Assembly (NCBI GenBank): GCA_018242625.1 | Contig: JAFEBO010000002.1 | Location: 48,085 to 112,084, forward strand | DNA length: 64,000 nucleotides | From: Planctomycetota bacterium | GTDB lineage: Bacteria; Planctomycetota; Phycisphaerae; Phycisphaerales; UBA1924 | Direction of reading: 5' to 3' | Shown here: positions 19,481 to 27,761 of the stretch, one piece after another | How the letters are laid out: each line of letters starts with the position of its first letter | Position numbering within the stretch: position 1 is the first letter of the stretch | Notes under the pieces: generated by a model | Databases searched by the model: none | What the model was told of the DNA's origin: nothing | Seen by the model: only the letters and a program-made list of their open reading frames with translations | Position numbers and translations under genes: made by a program

Positions 19481-21319
19481 TCAGCCCGGCTTGGCTTCCT
19501 TCGCCCAGCTGTCCTTGAGCGTGACCGAGCGGTTGAAAATCAACCCGCCCGGAGCCGAGTCCTTGTCGATGCAGAAATAGCCCAGGCGCTCGAACTGGAA
19601 GCGGGCGCCCTCCAGCGATTTGTGGTCATAGGAAGCATGCTGCGCGAGCCAGGGCTCGACGAGCGCATCGACCGTTTCCAGCGAATTCGGATTAAGATCG
19701 TCCATGTAGTTGCCGGTGCGCTCGCCGGGAGTCTCGGCCGAGAACAGCCGGTCAAACAGCCGCACCTTGGCGGCGACAGCGTGCTCCGCGCTGACCCAGT
19801 GGATCGTGCCCTTGACCTTCTTCGTGGGAGTGCCATCGGGGCCGACGGGCGCATCGCCCCCGCGGGTCGCGGGGTCGTAGGTCGCGCGGATGCCCGTGAT
19901 GTTGCCGGCGGCATCCTTCTCAACTCCCGTGCAGGTGATGAAGTACGCCCAGCGCAGGCGGACCTCGGCGCCCGGCGCCAGTCGGAAGAACTTCTTGGGC
20001 GGATTCTCCATGAAGTCATCGCGCTCGATGTAGATGACCCGGGAGAAGGGCACCTTGCGCTTGCCAGCCGCCGCATCCTCCGGATTGATCACGAAATCCA
20101 GCTCATCGACCTTGCCCTCCGGCCAGTTCTCGATCGTGACCTTGAGCGGGCGGAGCACCGCCATCGCGCGGGGCGCGGTTTTGTTCAGCACGTCGCGCGC
20201 CGCATTCTCGAGTCGGCCGACATCGATATAGCTCTCGACCTTCGTGACGCCGACATCGGTCACGAAGTTTCGCAGCGCCTCCGGCGGGTAGCCCCGCCGG
20301 CGCATGGCGCTGATCGTCGGCATCCGCGGGTCGTCCCAGCCGCTGACAACCTTCTCCTCGACCATCTTGAGCAGATTGCGCTTGCTCATGACGGTGTAGG
20401 TCGGCCGCAGTTTGGCGAACTCGATCTGCTGCGGATGGTGGATCGGCATGCCCCACTCAGAATCGGGGCCGCGCCCGTCGTTGATCGCGTCGATGAACCA
20501 GTCGTAGAGCGGCCGATGATTCTCGAACTCGAGCGTGCAGATGCTGTGCGTGATGCCCTCGAGCGAATCTTCGAGGCCGTGCGCCCAGTCGTACATCGGA
20601 TAAATACACCACTTCTTGCCGGTGTTGTGGTGTTCCTCGTGCACGATGCGGTACATCACCGGATCGCGGAGGTTGAAATTGGGCGAGGCGAGATCGATCT
20701 TCGCGCGGAGCGTCATCGCGCCGTTCGCGTGCTTGCCGTCGCGCATCTCGTCGAGCAGCCGCAGGCTCTCCTCGGCCGGGCGATCACGCCAGGGAGACGT
20801 CGCGGGCACAGTCGGCGTGCCGCGGCGGGCAGAAACCTCATCGCCCGAGAGCTGGCAGACATACGCCCTGCCCTTCTTGATGAGCTCGACCGCAAAGGCG
20901 TACATCTGATCGAAGTAATTGCTGGCGTAGAAGAGTCCGCCGGCGTTGGGGCCCGTGTCAAAATCGCCCCCGAGCCACTTCACGTCGCGGATGATCGAAT
21001 CGACGTATTCCTGTTCTTCCTTCGCCGGGTTGGTGTCGTCAAAGCGGAGGTTGAACTTGCCGCCGTATTTCTTCGCGAGACCCGAGTTGAGGCAGATGCT
21101 CTTGGCGTGGCCGACATGCAGGTAGCCGTTGGGCTCGGGCGGGAAACGCGTGTGCACACGCGGCGTCTTGGAGCCGTCCCAACTCCCCCACTTCCCCGAT
21201 GCGTTGTCGGCCTCGATGATCTGCTCGAGGAAATTGAGCGAACGCTCCTCGCTGGCGGGAGAAGGAGACGCCTGGGCGGGCTTGCCGGCGGGTTTGGAAG
21301 GATTGACGGGAGCGTTCAT
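19481..21319 (-). CDS. glnS: glutaminyl-tRNA synthetase
   Basis: Charges tRNA-Gln with glutamine. The 612-residue class I synthetase has the HIGH signature as PEPNGYLHVGHA (61-72) and the KMSKS-type loop as VMSKRN (310-315). The glutamine- and acceptor-stem-specific segments are also present (RFDDTNPAKEEQEYVDSI; DPVMYRIVHEEHHNTG; CIYPMYDWAHGLEDSLEGITHS). The C-terminal anticodon-binding beta-barrels follow (from about 370). The first 30 residues are a Pro/Ala-rich extension. Having both glnS and gltX here means Gln-tRNA can be made directly; whether gatCAB also exists cannot be seen. TAGAAT lies 9 nt before ATG and no Shine-Dalgarno sequence is evident. Confidence 0.97.
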   Translation of the reverse strand: MNAPVNPSKPAGKPAQASPSPASEERSLNFLEQIIEADNASGKWGSWDGSKTPRVHTRFPPEPNGYLHVGHAKSICLNSGLAKKYGGKFNLRFDDTNPAKEEQEYVDSIIRDVKWLGGDFDTGPNAGGLFYASNYFDQMYAFAVELIKKGRAYVCQLSGDEVSARRGTPTVPATSPWRDRPAEESLRLLDEMRDGKHANGAMTLRAKIDLASPNFNLRDPVMYRIVHEEHHNTGKKWCIYPMYDWAHGLEDSLEGITHSICTLEFENHRPLYDWFIDAINDGRGPDSEWGMPIHHPQQIEFAKLRPTYTVMSKRNLLKMVEEKVVSGWDDPRMPTISAMRRRGYPPEALRNFVTDVGVTKVESYIDVGRLENAARDVLNKTAPRAMAVLRPLKVTIENWPEGKVDELDFVINPEDAAAGKRKVPFSRVIYIERDDFMENPPKKFFRLAPGAEVRLRWAYFITCTGVEKDAAGNITGIRATYDPATRGGDAPVGPDGTPTKKVKGTIHWVSAEHAVAAKVRLFDRLFSAETPGERTGNYMDDLNPNSLETVDALVEPWLAQHASYDHKSLEGARFQFERLGYFCIDKDSAPGGLIFNRSVTLKDSWAKEAKPG

Positions 21320-21328
21320 AGGGACGGG

Positions 21329-21334
21329 ATTCTA
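21329..21334 (-). promoter_or_regulatory. -10-like TAGAAT 9 nt before glnS
   Basis: Minus strand: TAGAAT, nine bases, ATG at 21319. The start site would fall within 0-3 nt of the ATG. Confidence 0.45.
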
Positions 21335-21384
21335 CGAGCGAAAAGAGGGGAATTTCCCTCAGGCGGGGGGTTGTCCGGCGCGGA

Positions 21385-21390
21385 TAGGCT
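21385..21390 (+). promoter_or_regulatory. -10-like TAGGCT 6 nt before the ACT gene
   Basis: TAGGCT, GGCGTC, then ATG 21397. It lies about 50 bp from the glnS hexamer, in a divergent promoter region. Confidence 0.45.
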
Positions 21391-21396
21391 GGCGTC

Positions 21397-21789
21397 ATGG
21401 CCACCCCAAGGCACCAGCTGCGATTGCGCGTCATTTGCGGTCGCTACTCCTACGCCCGGCTCGAGCCCGATGCGCCGATTCCCGTATGGGCGGAAGACGC
21501 CACGTTCAGTTTTCAGCTTCGTACGCTCGACGAACTCGCGGTGATCTGCCCGTGCGAGAACGTGCCCGCGAACGTTCGGCAGGAAGGCCCGTGGAAAATC
21601 ATCAAGATCGACGCCACGCTCGACTTCAATCAGGTCGGCATCATCGCAAGCCTGGCCGCGCCGCTGGCGGAGGCGGGGGTCAGTATCGCGCCGATCGCGA
21701 GCTTTGATACCGACTACGTGCTCGTGCGGGAAGAATCGCTGGACCCGGCCCTCGCCGCTCTGCGTGCCGCCGGGCACACGGTGATCTGA
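21397..21789 (+). CDS. ACT-domain protein
   Basis: A 130-residue protein that fits the ACT-fold family related to CASTOR-type amino-acid sensors. The N-terminal half has LRVICGRYSYARLEPDAPIPVW, then FSFQLRTLDELAVICP, a signature of this small group. The C-terminal half (WKIIKIDATLDFNQVGIIASLAAPLAEAGVSI, SFDTDYVLVREE) is the ACT repeat with the loop in which ligands bind. There are no other domains, so it probably acts as a stand-alone amino-acid-binding or regulatory protein. The ligand is unknown. It lies divergent from glnS across a 77-bp spacer, and a TAGGCT hexamer 6 nt before ATG suggests leaderless expression. Confidence 0.8.
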   Translation: MATPRHQLRLRVICGRYSYARLEPDAPIPVWAEDATFSFQLRTLDELAVICPCENVPANVRQEGPWKIIKIDATLDFNQVGIIASLAAPLAEAGVSIAPIASFDTDYVLVREESLDPALAALRAAGHTVI

Positions 21790-21823
21790 ATCCGCACGAT
21801 CTCAATCAAACTCGCCGCCCGGC

Positions 21824-22609
21824 TCAGGTGCGAGCAACGATGAGCACGATCCAGTCGTCCTTGAGCTCTTCCGCACTCACCGGGTGCGGCTGCTCTCCCG
21901 GCGCGATGTTGCAATCGGCGTAGACCTCCGTCGATGCGAAGCCCGACTCGAGCATGGCCTCACGCAGCTCCGCGATCGACCACAGCCGCCACCGATAGAC
22001 AAAGGCACGCGGAAGTTCCTGCACGATCTCACCATCGAACTCAACGCGGAAAGAAATCGAGTTCGTCACCATCGCGGTCAGCGGGTCGGCCTCCTCGTGC
22101 TGCCAGTGATAGTGGATGATCTCCCCCGCGCGCCCGGGGTGCCTCCGCGTCAGCGAACCGAGCTTGAATGAAGAAGCACCGCCGTAGGTATCACAAACGA
22201 AGATGCCGCCCCCGAAGCCGCCGTTACCCCTCCCGAGCCGCTCACGCGAGAGCTTGAGATAACTCACCAGGCTGTCCCGCGTGTGCAGGTAGCCGATCGA
22301 GAAGTTTCCAACGAAGATCACGTCCGCCGCATCCGGGCCGACCGATCGATCGGTGCTGTCGCCCGCGATCAGGTCAAGCCCCTGAACCGGGCGTGCGCGG
22401 GCAATGGCCGCCTTATCCAGATCGACCGCAACCGCGCGCGCTCGCTCGTCAGAGCGAGCCGCATCCTCAAGCCAGCGGTGGCTGAGCGCCCCCGTCCCGC
22501 AGAAGTCCTCCCGCAGCACCAGCGGGTGATTGCCGTGCACGGCGCGCAGAAACGCCGCGACATGGCGCGGCGACTGAACCGTCAGCTCATAGCAGTCGAA
22601 TCGGTCCAC
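21824..22609 (-). CDS. class I SAM-dependent methyltransferase
   Basis: A 261-residue Rossmann-fold methyltransferase. Motif I is seen as LREDFCGTGALSHRWL, with the Gly-rich SAM loop somewhat altered (FCGTGAL). An acidic strand end (AVAVDLDKAAIARA) should bind the ribose hydroxyls. Motif III/IV is ADVIFVGNFSIGYLHTRDSLVSYLKL, and the last part is mostly strand (FRVEFDGEIVQELPRAFVYRWRLWSIAEL). The start is taken as GTG 22609 (VDRFDCYELTVQSP), since the longer open frame codes for a Pro/Arg-rich run. GGAG lies close upstream. The substrate is unknown. A TlpA gene ends 19 nt upstream, so the two may share a transcript. Confidence 0.85.
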   Translation of the reverse strand: MDRFDCYELTVQSPRHVAAFLRAVHGNHPLVLREDFCGTGALSHRWLEDAARSDERARAVAVDLDKAAIARARPVQGLDLIAGDSTDRSVGPDAADVIFVGNFSIGYLHTRDSLVSYLKLSRERLGRGNGGFGGGIFVCDTYGGASSFKLGSLTRRHPGRAGEIIHYHWQHEEADPLTAMVTNSISFRVEFDGEIVQELPRAFVYRWRLWSIAELREAMLESGFASTEVYADCNIAPGEQPHPVSAEELKDDWIVLIVART

Positions 22610-22628
22610 GCTCCATTCTTGGGCCGGT

Positions 22629-23429
22629 TTACTTGGTCTCGGTCGTGTCCGTCTTGGGGCCGGCGGCGATCTTGCCGCCCGACGTGCTCGACTTGGTCGT
22701 CTTGGTCTGGGGCGCAGGACGGGGCAGCTTGGTCGAAGCCGGCGCAGCCGCCGCGGCACGGGCCGGATCGGGTGCCGCCGCCTTGACCGGCGCGCTCACC
22801 ACGTTCTGCACGGGCTTCGGCTCGACCCTCTGCCAGTTGGATGCGTCCTTGCGGACGTCCGGTCGCGACAAAACGCCGTCGAGCGCCTGGTCGAATTCAT
22901 CAAGCATCGGATGACCGACCCAAGCGACCCGCCCGTCGGGCCCGATGATGAACGCCGCAGGGATTCCGCCCCTCTGCGCCGGCACCATCCAGTTCGCCCA
23001 CGTCGAGCCGCTGCCGTCATACACGACCGAGTAGTTCATCCCCGTCCCCTGCTTCGCCACAAACGACTCGACTTTCGACAGCCGATCATCCATGTTCGGG
23101 CGGCTGGACTGCTCCGATGCCGCAACCCCGATCACGGTGATGTTGGGGTACTTCTGCTGCAATTCGGTGAGGTGCGGCACGCTCGCGATGCACGGCTTGC
23201 ACCAGGTCGCCCAGAACTCAACGACGTAGACGCGCCCCCGCTCGAAAGACTTCACCGGCGCACCCTTCAACCATTTCTCGCCCGAGAGCACCGGCGCGAC
23301 CGAGCCCGCGGTCAGGCTCGGCTCGTTCTGCACCGCGTCCGCGGCCTCCGCCAGGCGACCGAGCGTAGAGATAGTTCCGCAGCATCCCGCGAGAATGGCC
23401 GCGCCGATGAGCCAGTGGTTCCGCTTCAT
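22629..23429 (-). CDS. TlpA-like thioredoxin-fold protein with C-terminal Pro/Ala tail
   Basis: Exported thiol-disulfide oxidoreductase of the TlpA/ResA family, 266 residues. The N-terminus (MKRNHWLIGAAILAGCCG) is a signal or lipoprotein-like anchor with Cys-Cys at the end of the hydrophobic run. The thioredoxin domain carries the active site WCKPC in VVEFWATWCKPCIASVPHLTEL, then FIIGPDGRVAWVGHP with the cis-Pro region (GGIPAAF) before it. About 80 residues of Pro/Ala/Thr/Lys-rich tail follow. ATG 23429 is chosen because the signal peptide begins there. A second TlpA gene lies just upstream, separated by a terminator, so they are paralogues rather than one operon. Confidence 0.9.
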   Translation of the reverse strand: MKRNHWLIGAAILAGCCGTISTLGRLAEAADAVQNEPSLTAGSVAPVLSGEKWLKGAPVKSFERGRVYVVEFWATWCKPCIASVPHLTELQQKYPNITVIGVAASEQSSRPNMDDRLSKVESFVAKQGTGMNYSVVYDGSGSTWANWMVPAQRGGIPAAFIIGPDGRVAWVGHPMLDEFDQALDGVLSRPDVRKDASNWQRVEPKPVQNVVSAPVKAAAPDPARAAAAAPASTKLPRPAPQTKTTKSSTSGGKIAAGPKTDTTETK

Positions 23430-23662
23430 GTTCGTTCGCCCCGGTCGTCCGGAACTCCGCAGCCGTGCGTTTCCCCGGACTTCGCTGTTCGATATCGGGC
23501 AGCAAGATCGGCTGTATCGCGCCGATCGGGCCGAACTTCTGCAACACAATTTTGCGACCGATCACAACACGCAGACTCTGCGCCGCGAAGCGCTCAAGCT
23601 GCCGCTGCTCAGCGCAGTTTTCGCTTGAAAACACGAGCCGAAGCCCCGCGCTGGTCCGAATA

Positions 23663-23691
23663 AAAAACGCCCCGTTTAGGGGCGTCTTTGT
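23663..23691 (-). terminator. intrinsic terminator of the upstream TlpA gene
   Basis: Minus strand: ACGCCCC, TAAA loop, GGGGCGT (one pair each side flexible), then TTTTTTATT. It lies about 21 nt after the stop of the TlpA gene at 23712-24326. Confidence 0.85.
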
Positions 23692-23711
23692 TCACTGCTC
23701 GAGAACCGCTT

Positions 23712-24326
23712 TCACTTCTTCGCCGGCTTCACCGCGGCCTGGATCGCCTTCTCCATCTCCGGATCCATCGGGTGCCCGATCCACGCAATCTTGCCGTCGC
23801 TCCCAACGACAAACGCAGCCGGAATGCCTTCCTGCCCGGCCGCCTCAAACCAGGCTTTTCGGATCGTGCCGTCGGTCTCAAACGCAACCGCGTACCCCAT
23901 CTTGTCGCCCATGCTCTTCACAAACTTCTCGACCTGTTCCTGCCGGTCGTCCGTCTTGGCCCCCTTCGACTTGCGCTCCGAGCTCGCCATGCCCACGAAG
24001 GTCGCCGAGTCTTTGAACTTCTTCTGAAGCTCGGTCAGGTGAGGGATGCTCTGGCGGCACGGGCCGCACCACGTCGCCCAGAATTCCACGACGTGCACCT
24101 TCCCCTGTTCAACCGCCTTCACCGGGTCGCCCTTGATCCAGACCGAAGGCGAAAAGGCCGGAGCTTCCGACCCGACCTTCAGCGCCGGACCCTTCTGCGC
24201 AGCGCTCGGCTTCTGTTGAGGAGAGGCAGACCCACCGGCAGAAACGCCCGTCGAAGTCAAGATCAGCGCCGCGCTCAAAAGACCAGCACCCAGCGCCACA
24301 ACCGACGTCCTCGAAAGATTGCACAT
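23712..24326 (-). CDS. TlpA-like thioredoxin-fold protein
   Basis: A 204-residue exported thioredoxin-fold protein. The signal peptide is VVALGAGLLSAALILTSTGVSAGG, so it should act outside the cytoplasm. The redox motif is WCGPC in VVEFWATWCGPCRQSIPHLTEL, the cis-Pro segment is QEGIPAAFVVGSDGKIAWIGHP, and the sequence ends in a basic helix. It is closely similar to the next gene downstream (same HLTEL and GHPM context), which indicates an old tandem duplication. ATG 24326 is preceded by AGGAG at good spacing. Its likely task is reducing or isomerising cysteines in exported proteins; the target is unknown. A terminator follows directly. Confidence 0.92.
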   Translation of the reverse strand: MCNLSRTSVVALGAGLLSAALILTSTGVSAGGSASPQQKPSAAQKGPALKVGSEAPAFSPSVWIKGDPVKAVEQGKVHVVEFWATWCGPCRQSIPHLTELQKKFKDSATFVGMASSERKSKGAKTDDRQEQVEKFVKSMGDKMGYAVAFETDGTIRKAWFEAAGQEGIPAAFVVGSDGKIAWIGHPMDPEMEKAIQAAVKPAKK

Positions 24327-24418
24327 GGCTCGCTCCTGAAATCGACAGGACAGCAAAAACACCCCGTGCAGGCCGCCGGACGGCCCGCTCCCACATTCTA
24401 GGGGATGCCTCCCGCCGC

Positions 24419-26158
24419 TCAGACCGCCTGCTGTTCAAGGCAAGTACGGATCCTCGCCATGGCCGAAACCGGCCCGAGCACGGCCAGCGATTCGCCCAGA
24501 GGCGGGCTGACCGCCGCCCCGCTGATCGCAACGCGGATGGCCTGCGAAACCGGCCCCATTCCCGTCCCCGCCTGCTGGCCCACCTGCTCAATCAGCGAAT
24601 GAATCAGCGCCGGCGTCCACTCCGCGGGCGCGAGCGAACCGAGCCGCTCTTCAACAGTTCTCAGCAGCCCCAGCCCCTGACCGCCGTTCGCCTTGAGGTT
24701 CTTCTCGATCGCCGCCGGATCAAAGTCCCTCGCTGCGTCGGATCGAAGCAAAAAGGCGCTCGCCCGGACTCCGTCCCGCAGAGTCTTGGCCCGCGGCTTC
24801 ACCGCCCGCGCCAGCGCAAGCCACCGGCCCTCAGACGGCCCCACCGCCTTCGCAAAGTCGCTCTCAAACTCCTCGCACCATGCCCTCCAGCGTGCCGCGA
24901 ATTCCTCGTCCGGGAGCGCGTTGATCGCGTCGGCATTGAAACTGAGCAGCTTCGCGCGATCAAACTTCGAACTCGTCTTGCCGATGCGCTCGATGCCGAA
25001 GTGCTCCGCCAGAAACTTCATGTCAAATTTTTCGAGGTCCTTCCCGTCCGGCGTCTTGAGCCCCGGGTTCCAGCCCAGGAGCGCAACGAAGTTCGTGATC
25101 GCCTCCGGCAGATATCCGTTCTGCCGGAAGTCCCACACTTCGATCTCAGGAAGCGCCAGCTTGAAATAGCGCGCCAGCGGCTGCGCGACCTCCAGGCTGT
25201 CGTTCTCGCCGGCCAGAAACTGTGCGAGCAGCTTCTCATCGATCCCCGCCGCCGGCGCCAGCGTCGCCGCCGTGATCGACCTGTCTTTCGCCATCGCGTC
25301 CTTCGCCGCCTTCCGCGCGAACTTGGCCTTGTCGCGCTTGCTCATCTTGCTGTTGTCCATGTTGATGATGAGCGGCATGTGCGCGTAAAAAGGCGTCCGG
25401 AACCCCAGCGCCTTCTGCAGCGCCACGTGGCGGGGCGTGTTGTTCAGATGCTCCTGCGCCCGCATCACATGCGTCACGCCCATCGTCTCGTCGTCGATGA
25501 CAACGGCAAAGTGATAGATCGGGAACCCGTCGGCCTTGCGGATGACAAAGTCGTCCATCTCGCCCGGCGCATACTTCACATCACCCAGCACCTGATCGTG
25601 CACCACGATTTCTTCGTGCGGCGCCGCGAACCGCACCACGTGCCGCTCCCCCGCCAGCGCCCGCCTCCACCTCGCCTCGAGCGCCGCGTTGAACTTGCCG
25701 TACTCGATCTCCGACGGACGCGGGTAGCGGTACGTCTGCTTCGCCGCTACGGCCGCCTTCCGCTGCGCTTCGATCTCTTCGTTGCTCTCAAACGCCGGAT
25801 ACGCGCGCCCGGCACGGACGAGTTGCTCAAGGTACTGATTATAAATCGGAACCCGCTTCGCCTGAAAGAACTCCCCCACCGGCGGACGCCCGCTCGCGGC
25901 GTCCCAGTCGTGCTGCCCGATCGAGCCGTCCCTCGCGATGTACGGGCCAAGGTCGTTGACAATGCCCAGCCAGTGCAGATCCTCGATGATCCCCCGGGCG
26001 GACTCCAGGCTGCTGCGAGCCGCATCGGTGTCCTCGATGCGCAGCATAAAGCGGCCGCCGTTCTTCCTGGCAAACGCCCAGCAGAAAAGCGCCGAGCGCG
26101 CGCCGCCAATGTGAAGGTGACCGGTCGGAGACGGAGCAAATCGGGTGACAATGGGCAT
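24419..26158 (-). CDS. gltX: glutamyl-tRNA synthetase
   Basis: Charges tRNA-Glu with glutamate. The 579-residue class I synthetase has HIGH as APSPTGHLHIGGA (8-20) and KMSKS as KMSKR (271-275). The glutamate and tRNA contacts RFMLRIEDTD and FVIRKADGFPIYHFAVVIDD are clear, and HVMRAQEHLNNTPRHV is typical of bacterial GluRS. A Lys/Ala-rich insertion (AKFARKAAKDAMAKDRS) follows KMSKS and makes the protein longer than usual. The C-terminal anticodon-binding cage is present. ATG 26158 (MPIVTRF) is chosen because the open frame upstream is not synthetase-like. TACGCT lies 9 nt before ATG with no Shine-Dalgarno sequence, the same spacing as for glnS. Confidence 0.97.
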   Translation of the reverse strand: MPIVTRFAPSPTGHLHIGGARSALFCWAFARKNGGRFMLRIEDTDAARSSLESARGIIEDLHWLGIVNDLGPYIARDGSIGQHDWDAASGRPPVGEFFQAKRVPIYNQYLEQLVRAGRAYPAFESNEEIEAQRKAAVAAKQTYRYPRPSEIEYGKFNAALEARWRRALAGERHVVRFAAPHEEIVVHDQVLGDVKYAPGEMDDFVIRKADGFPIYHFAVVIDDETMGVTHVMRAQEHLNNTPRHVALQKALGFRTPFYAHMPLIINMDNSKMSKRDKAKFARKAAKDAMAKDRSITAATLAPAAGIDEKLLAQFLAGENDSLEVAQPLARYFKLALPEIEVWDFRQNGYLPEAITNFVALLGWNPGLKTPDGKDLEKFDMKFLAEHFGIERIGKTSSKFDRAKLLSFNADAINALPDEEFAARWRAWCEEFESDFAKAVGPSEGRWLALARAVKPRAKTLRDGVRASAFLLRSDAARDFDPAAIEKNLKANGGQGLGLLRTVEERLGSLAPAEWTPALIHSLIEQVGQQAGTGMGPVSQAIRVAISGAAVSPPLGESLAVLGPVSAMARIRTCLEQQAV

Positions 26159-26167
26159 GAGACCGCA

Positions 26168-26173
26168 AGCGTA
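26168..26173 (-). promoter_or_regulatory. -10-like TACGCT 9 nt before gltX
   Basis: Minus strand: TACGCT, nine bases, ATG 26158. It has the same geometry as the glnS hexamer. Confidence 0.4.
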
Positions 26174-26285
26174 GGAATTCAGCAGTCCGCCGCGTGGATT
26201 GCGCTCGTGGCCCGGCTGCCAAAGCACTCGCATGCCAGGACTGCACCATGCAGTCGGGCGGTCGACGTCGAATGGCCAAATGCCT

Positions 26286-27545
26286 TTACCTCTCCAGCCG
26301 GTATCCACAATTCAGGCATTCACCCCGGCGTTGACGACCCGCACGGGTAAACGACGACGATGCCGTGTGTACAAACGCGAGCAGCGTCACGGGCCCGGCG
26401 GCAAAAACGAAGAAGCAGGCGATCGCCGAATAGGTAACGCTGAACTGGGCCGCTGATCGGGCTTTCCGGTTCCAGAAGTTGCCTTCGAAAGCACCGCGAG
26501 CATGCCATGCGGTCCAGACCGGGCTCAGGGCGCTGCTTGAGTCGCCGTAAGTGTTGACAATCAGCAACTGCACGAGCAGCGGATTCGACCAGGCGCTGTA
26601 GACAACCTCGCGCTGCCGCTCGAGGCAATAGCAGAGCACGGGAATCGCGGATTCACTCCGGCCGAGCCCATGTGCCCGTTCAGCCGGGCTGAGGGGTGCC
26701 CGTTCGATAGCGGGAATGAGAGCGGAAGCGAATGCACGCATCGGATCAGGACTGCGGGCGAAAGCACGAACGTCGCCGAGCGTCATCTTGGTCGGCTCGC
26801 CGAAAGTGCCGAGAATCAAACATGTTTCCATGTGCGTGTGCCATGGAAATGCTCCGAACAGCGCGAGACAAAGAACCGCGATCCCGATTGCAACCCTGCC
26901 GCGCCAGGCTTTGCCCGCATCATTCCCGCAAACTCTCAAAGCCCAGCCCATAAAAAGCCACACGCACGCCGCTGCGATCAACACTCCCGCCAGCACCCAG
27001 AACCGCAGGGCATGGACATGGCCGCTGTCGGAGCGCGACAGAACACCCGAGCTCAACGACCACTTTGGTCCGGCGAGATTGGCTGTTTGTGGTGCCGGTG
27101 TGCGACCCTGTGTCGCAAATGTAACCCACGGAATCGGCCAGCCGAAATTCCACTGATCTCGTGTAATCACGTGGTCACTGATATTGAAAGTGACTTGAAT
27201 CGCGGTGTCATCGGGAAAGACAGACAGAGACATCGCTTCGGCCCGATGGATGCGGTCGAACCAGTCGATGCCCACAGGCGACGCCTTTGTACCGTCCGCG
27301 ATCTGACGCAGATCCCCCACCGTCAATCTCGGACCGACGAACTGCACCTCGGCAGCCATCGTCTGGGCCCGCGAAACGGTCTTCGTGCTGAAAACAAGGA
27401 GCAATGCGACGATGGCCGCCCCGAGCAGGATCGCACCTAAATACCACATCACCATGCGCGGGGCCCGCCGTTCTGGCGAGGAAGTCGACGTGCCGCACTC
27501 GGGGCAAATTTTCCCGATTTGGAGTTTTTCGTCGGGTGCCGACAC
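26286..27545 (-). CDS. membrane protein with half zinc ribbons at both ends
   Basis: A 419-residue protein I cannot assign to a named family. The N-terminus has a CPECG motif, then a membrane helix (YLGAILLGAAIVALLLVFS). A long soluble part of about 110 residues follows, then a second group of helices (VLAGVLIAAACVWLFMG; IGIAVLCLALFGAF), another soluble part, a fourth helix (AIACFFVFAAGPVTLLAF) and a last half-ribbon GECLNCGYRLER at the very C-terminus. The CLNCGYRL ending is the mark of the planctomycete zinc-ribbon membrane proteins that recur here. The start is GTG 27545. TAGATT lies exactly 6 nt upstream and no ribosome site is visible, so it is probably leaderless. Function unknown. Confidence 0.75.
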   Translation of the reverse strand: MSAPDEKLQIGKICPECGTSTSSPERRAPRMVMWYLGAILLGAAIVALLLVFSTKTVSRAQTMAAEVQFVGPRLTVGDLRQIADGTKASPVGIDWFDRIHRAEAMSLSVFPDDTAIQVTFNISDHVITRDQWNFGWPIPWVTFATQGRTPAPQTANLAGPKWSLSSGVLSRSDSGHVHALRFWVLAGVLIAAACVWLFMGWALRVCGNDAGKAWRGRVAIGIAVLCLALFGAFPWHTHMETCLILGTFGEPTKMTLGDVRAFARSPDPMRAFASALIPAIERAPLSPAERAHGLGRSESAIPVLCYCLERQREVVYSAWSNPLLVQLLIVNTYGDSSSALSPVWTAWHARGAFEGNFWNRKARSAAQFSVTYSAIACFFVFAAGPVTLLAFVHTASSSFTRAGRQRRGECLNCGYRLER

Positions 27546-27551
27546 GACCCC

Positions 27552-27557
27552 AATCTA
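27552..27557 (-). promoter_or_regulatory. -10-like TAGATT 6 nt before a GTG start
   Basis: Minus strand: TAGATT, GGGGTC, GTG 27545. It supports the GTG as the true start. Confidence 0.45.
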
Positions 27558-27761
27558 CCCGAACCGCCATTTTCGACCGATCGCAGGCATTTCCGCGGTT
27601 CTCGTACTTGAACCGGAAAAGACGCCCCGGAGAGCCTCCCCCGAGGCAATCCGCAGAGGTCCCCTTTTTCCGATCCCGGGAAGGGTTTAGACTGGAGCGA
27701 CCGGGTACCCGGCGGCGGGGCCCGCGGAGCTTCATAACACAACCACCCGGAGGCACACCCC

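Noticed and set aside
18605..21544. 979-residue open frame antisense to the MltF-type gene and glnS
   Set aside because: It spans two well-identified genes and their promoters and reads as Arg/Ala/His-rich text without domains.
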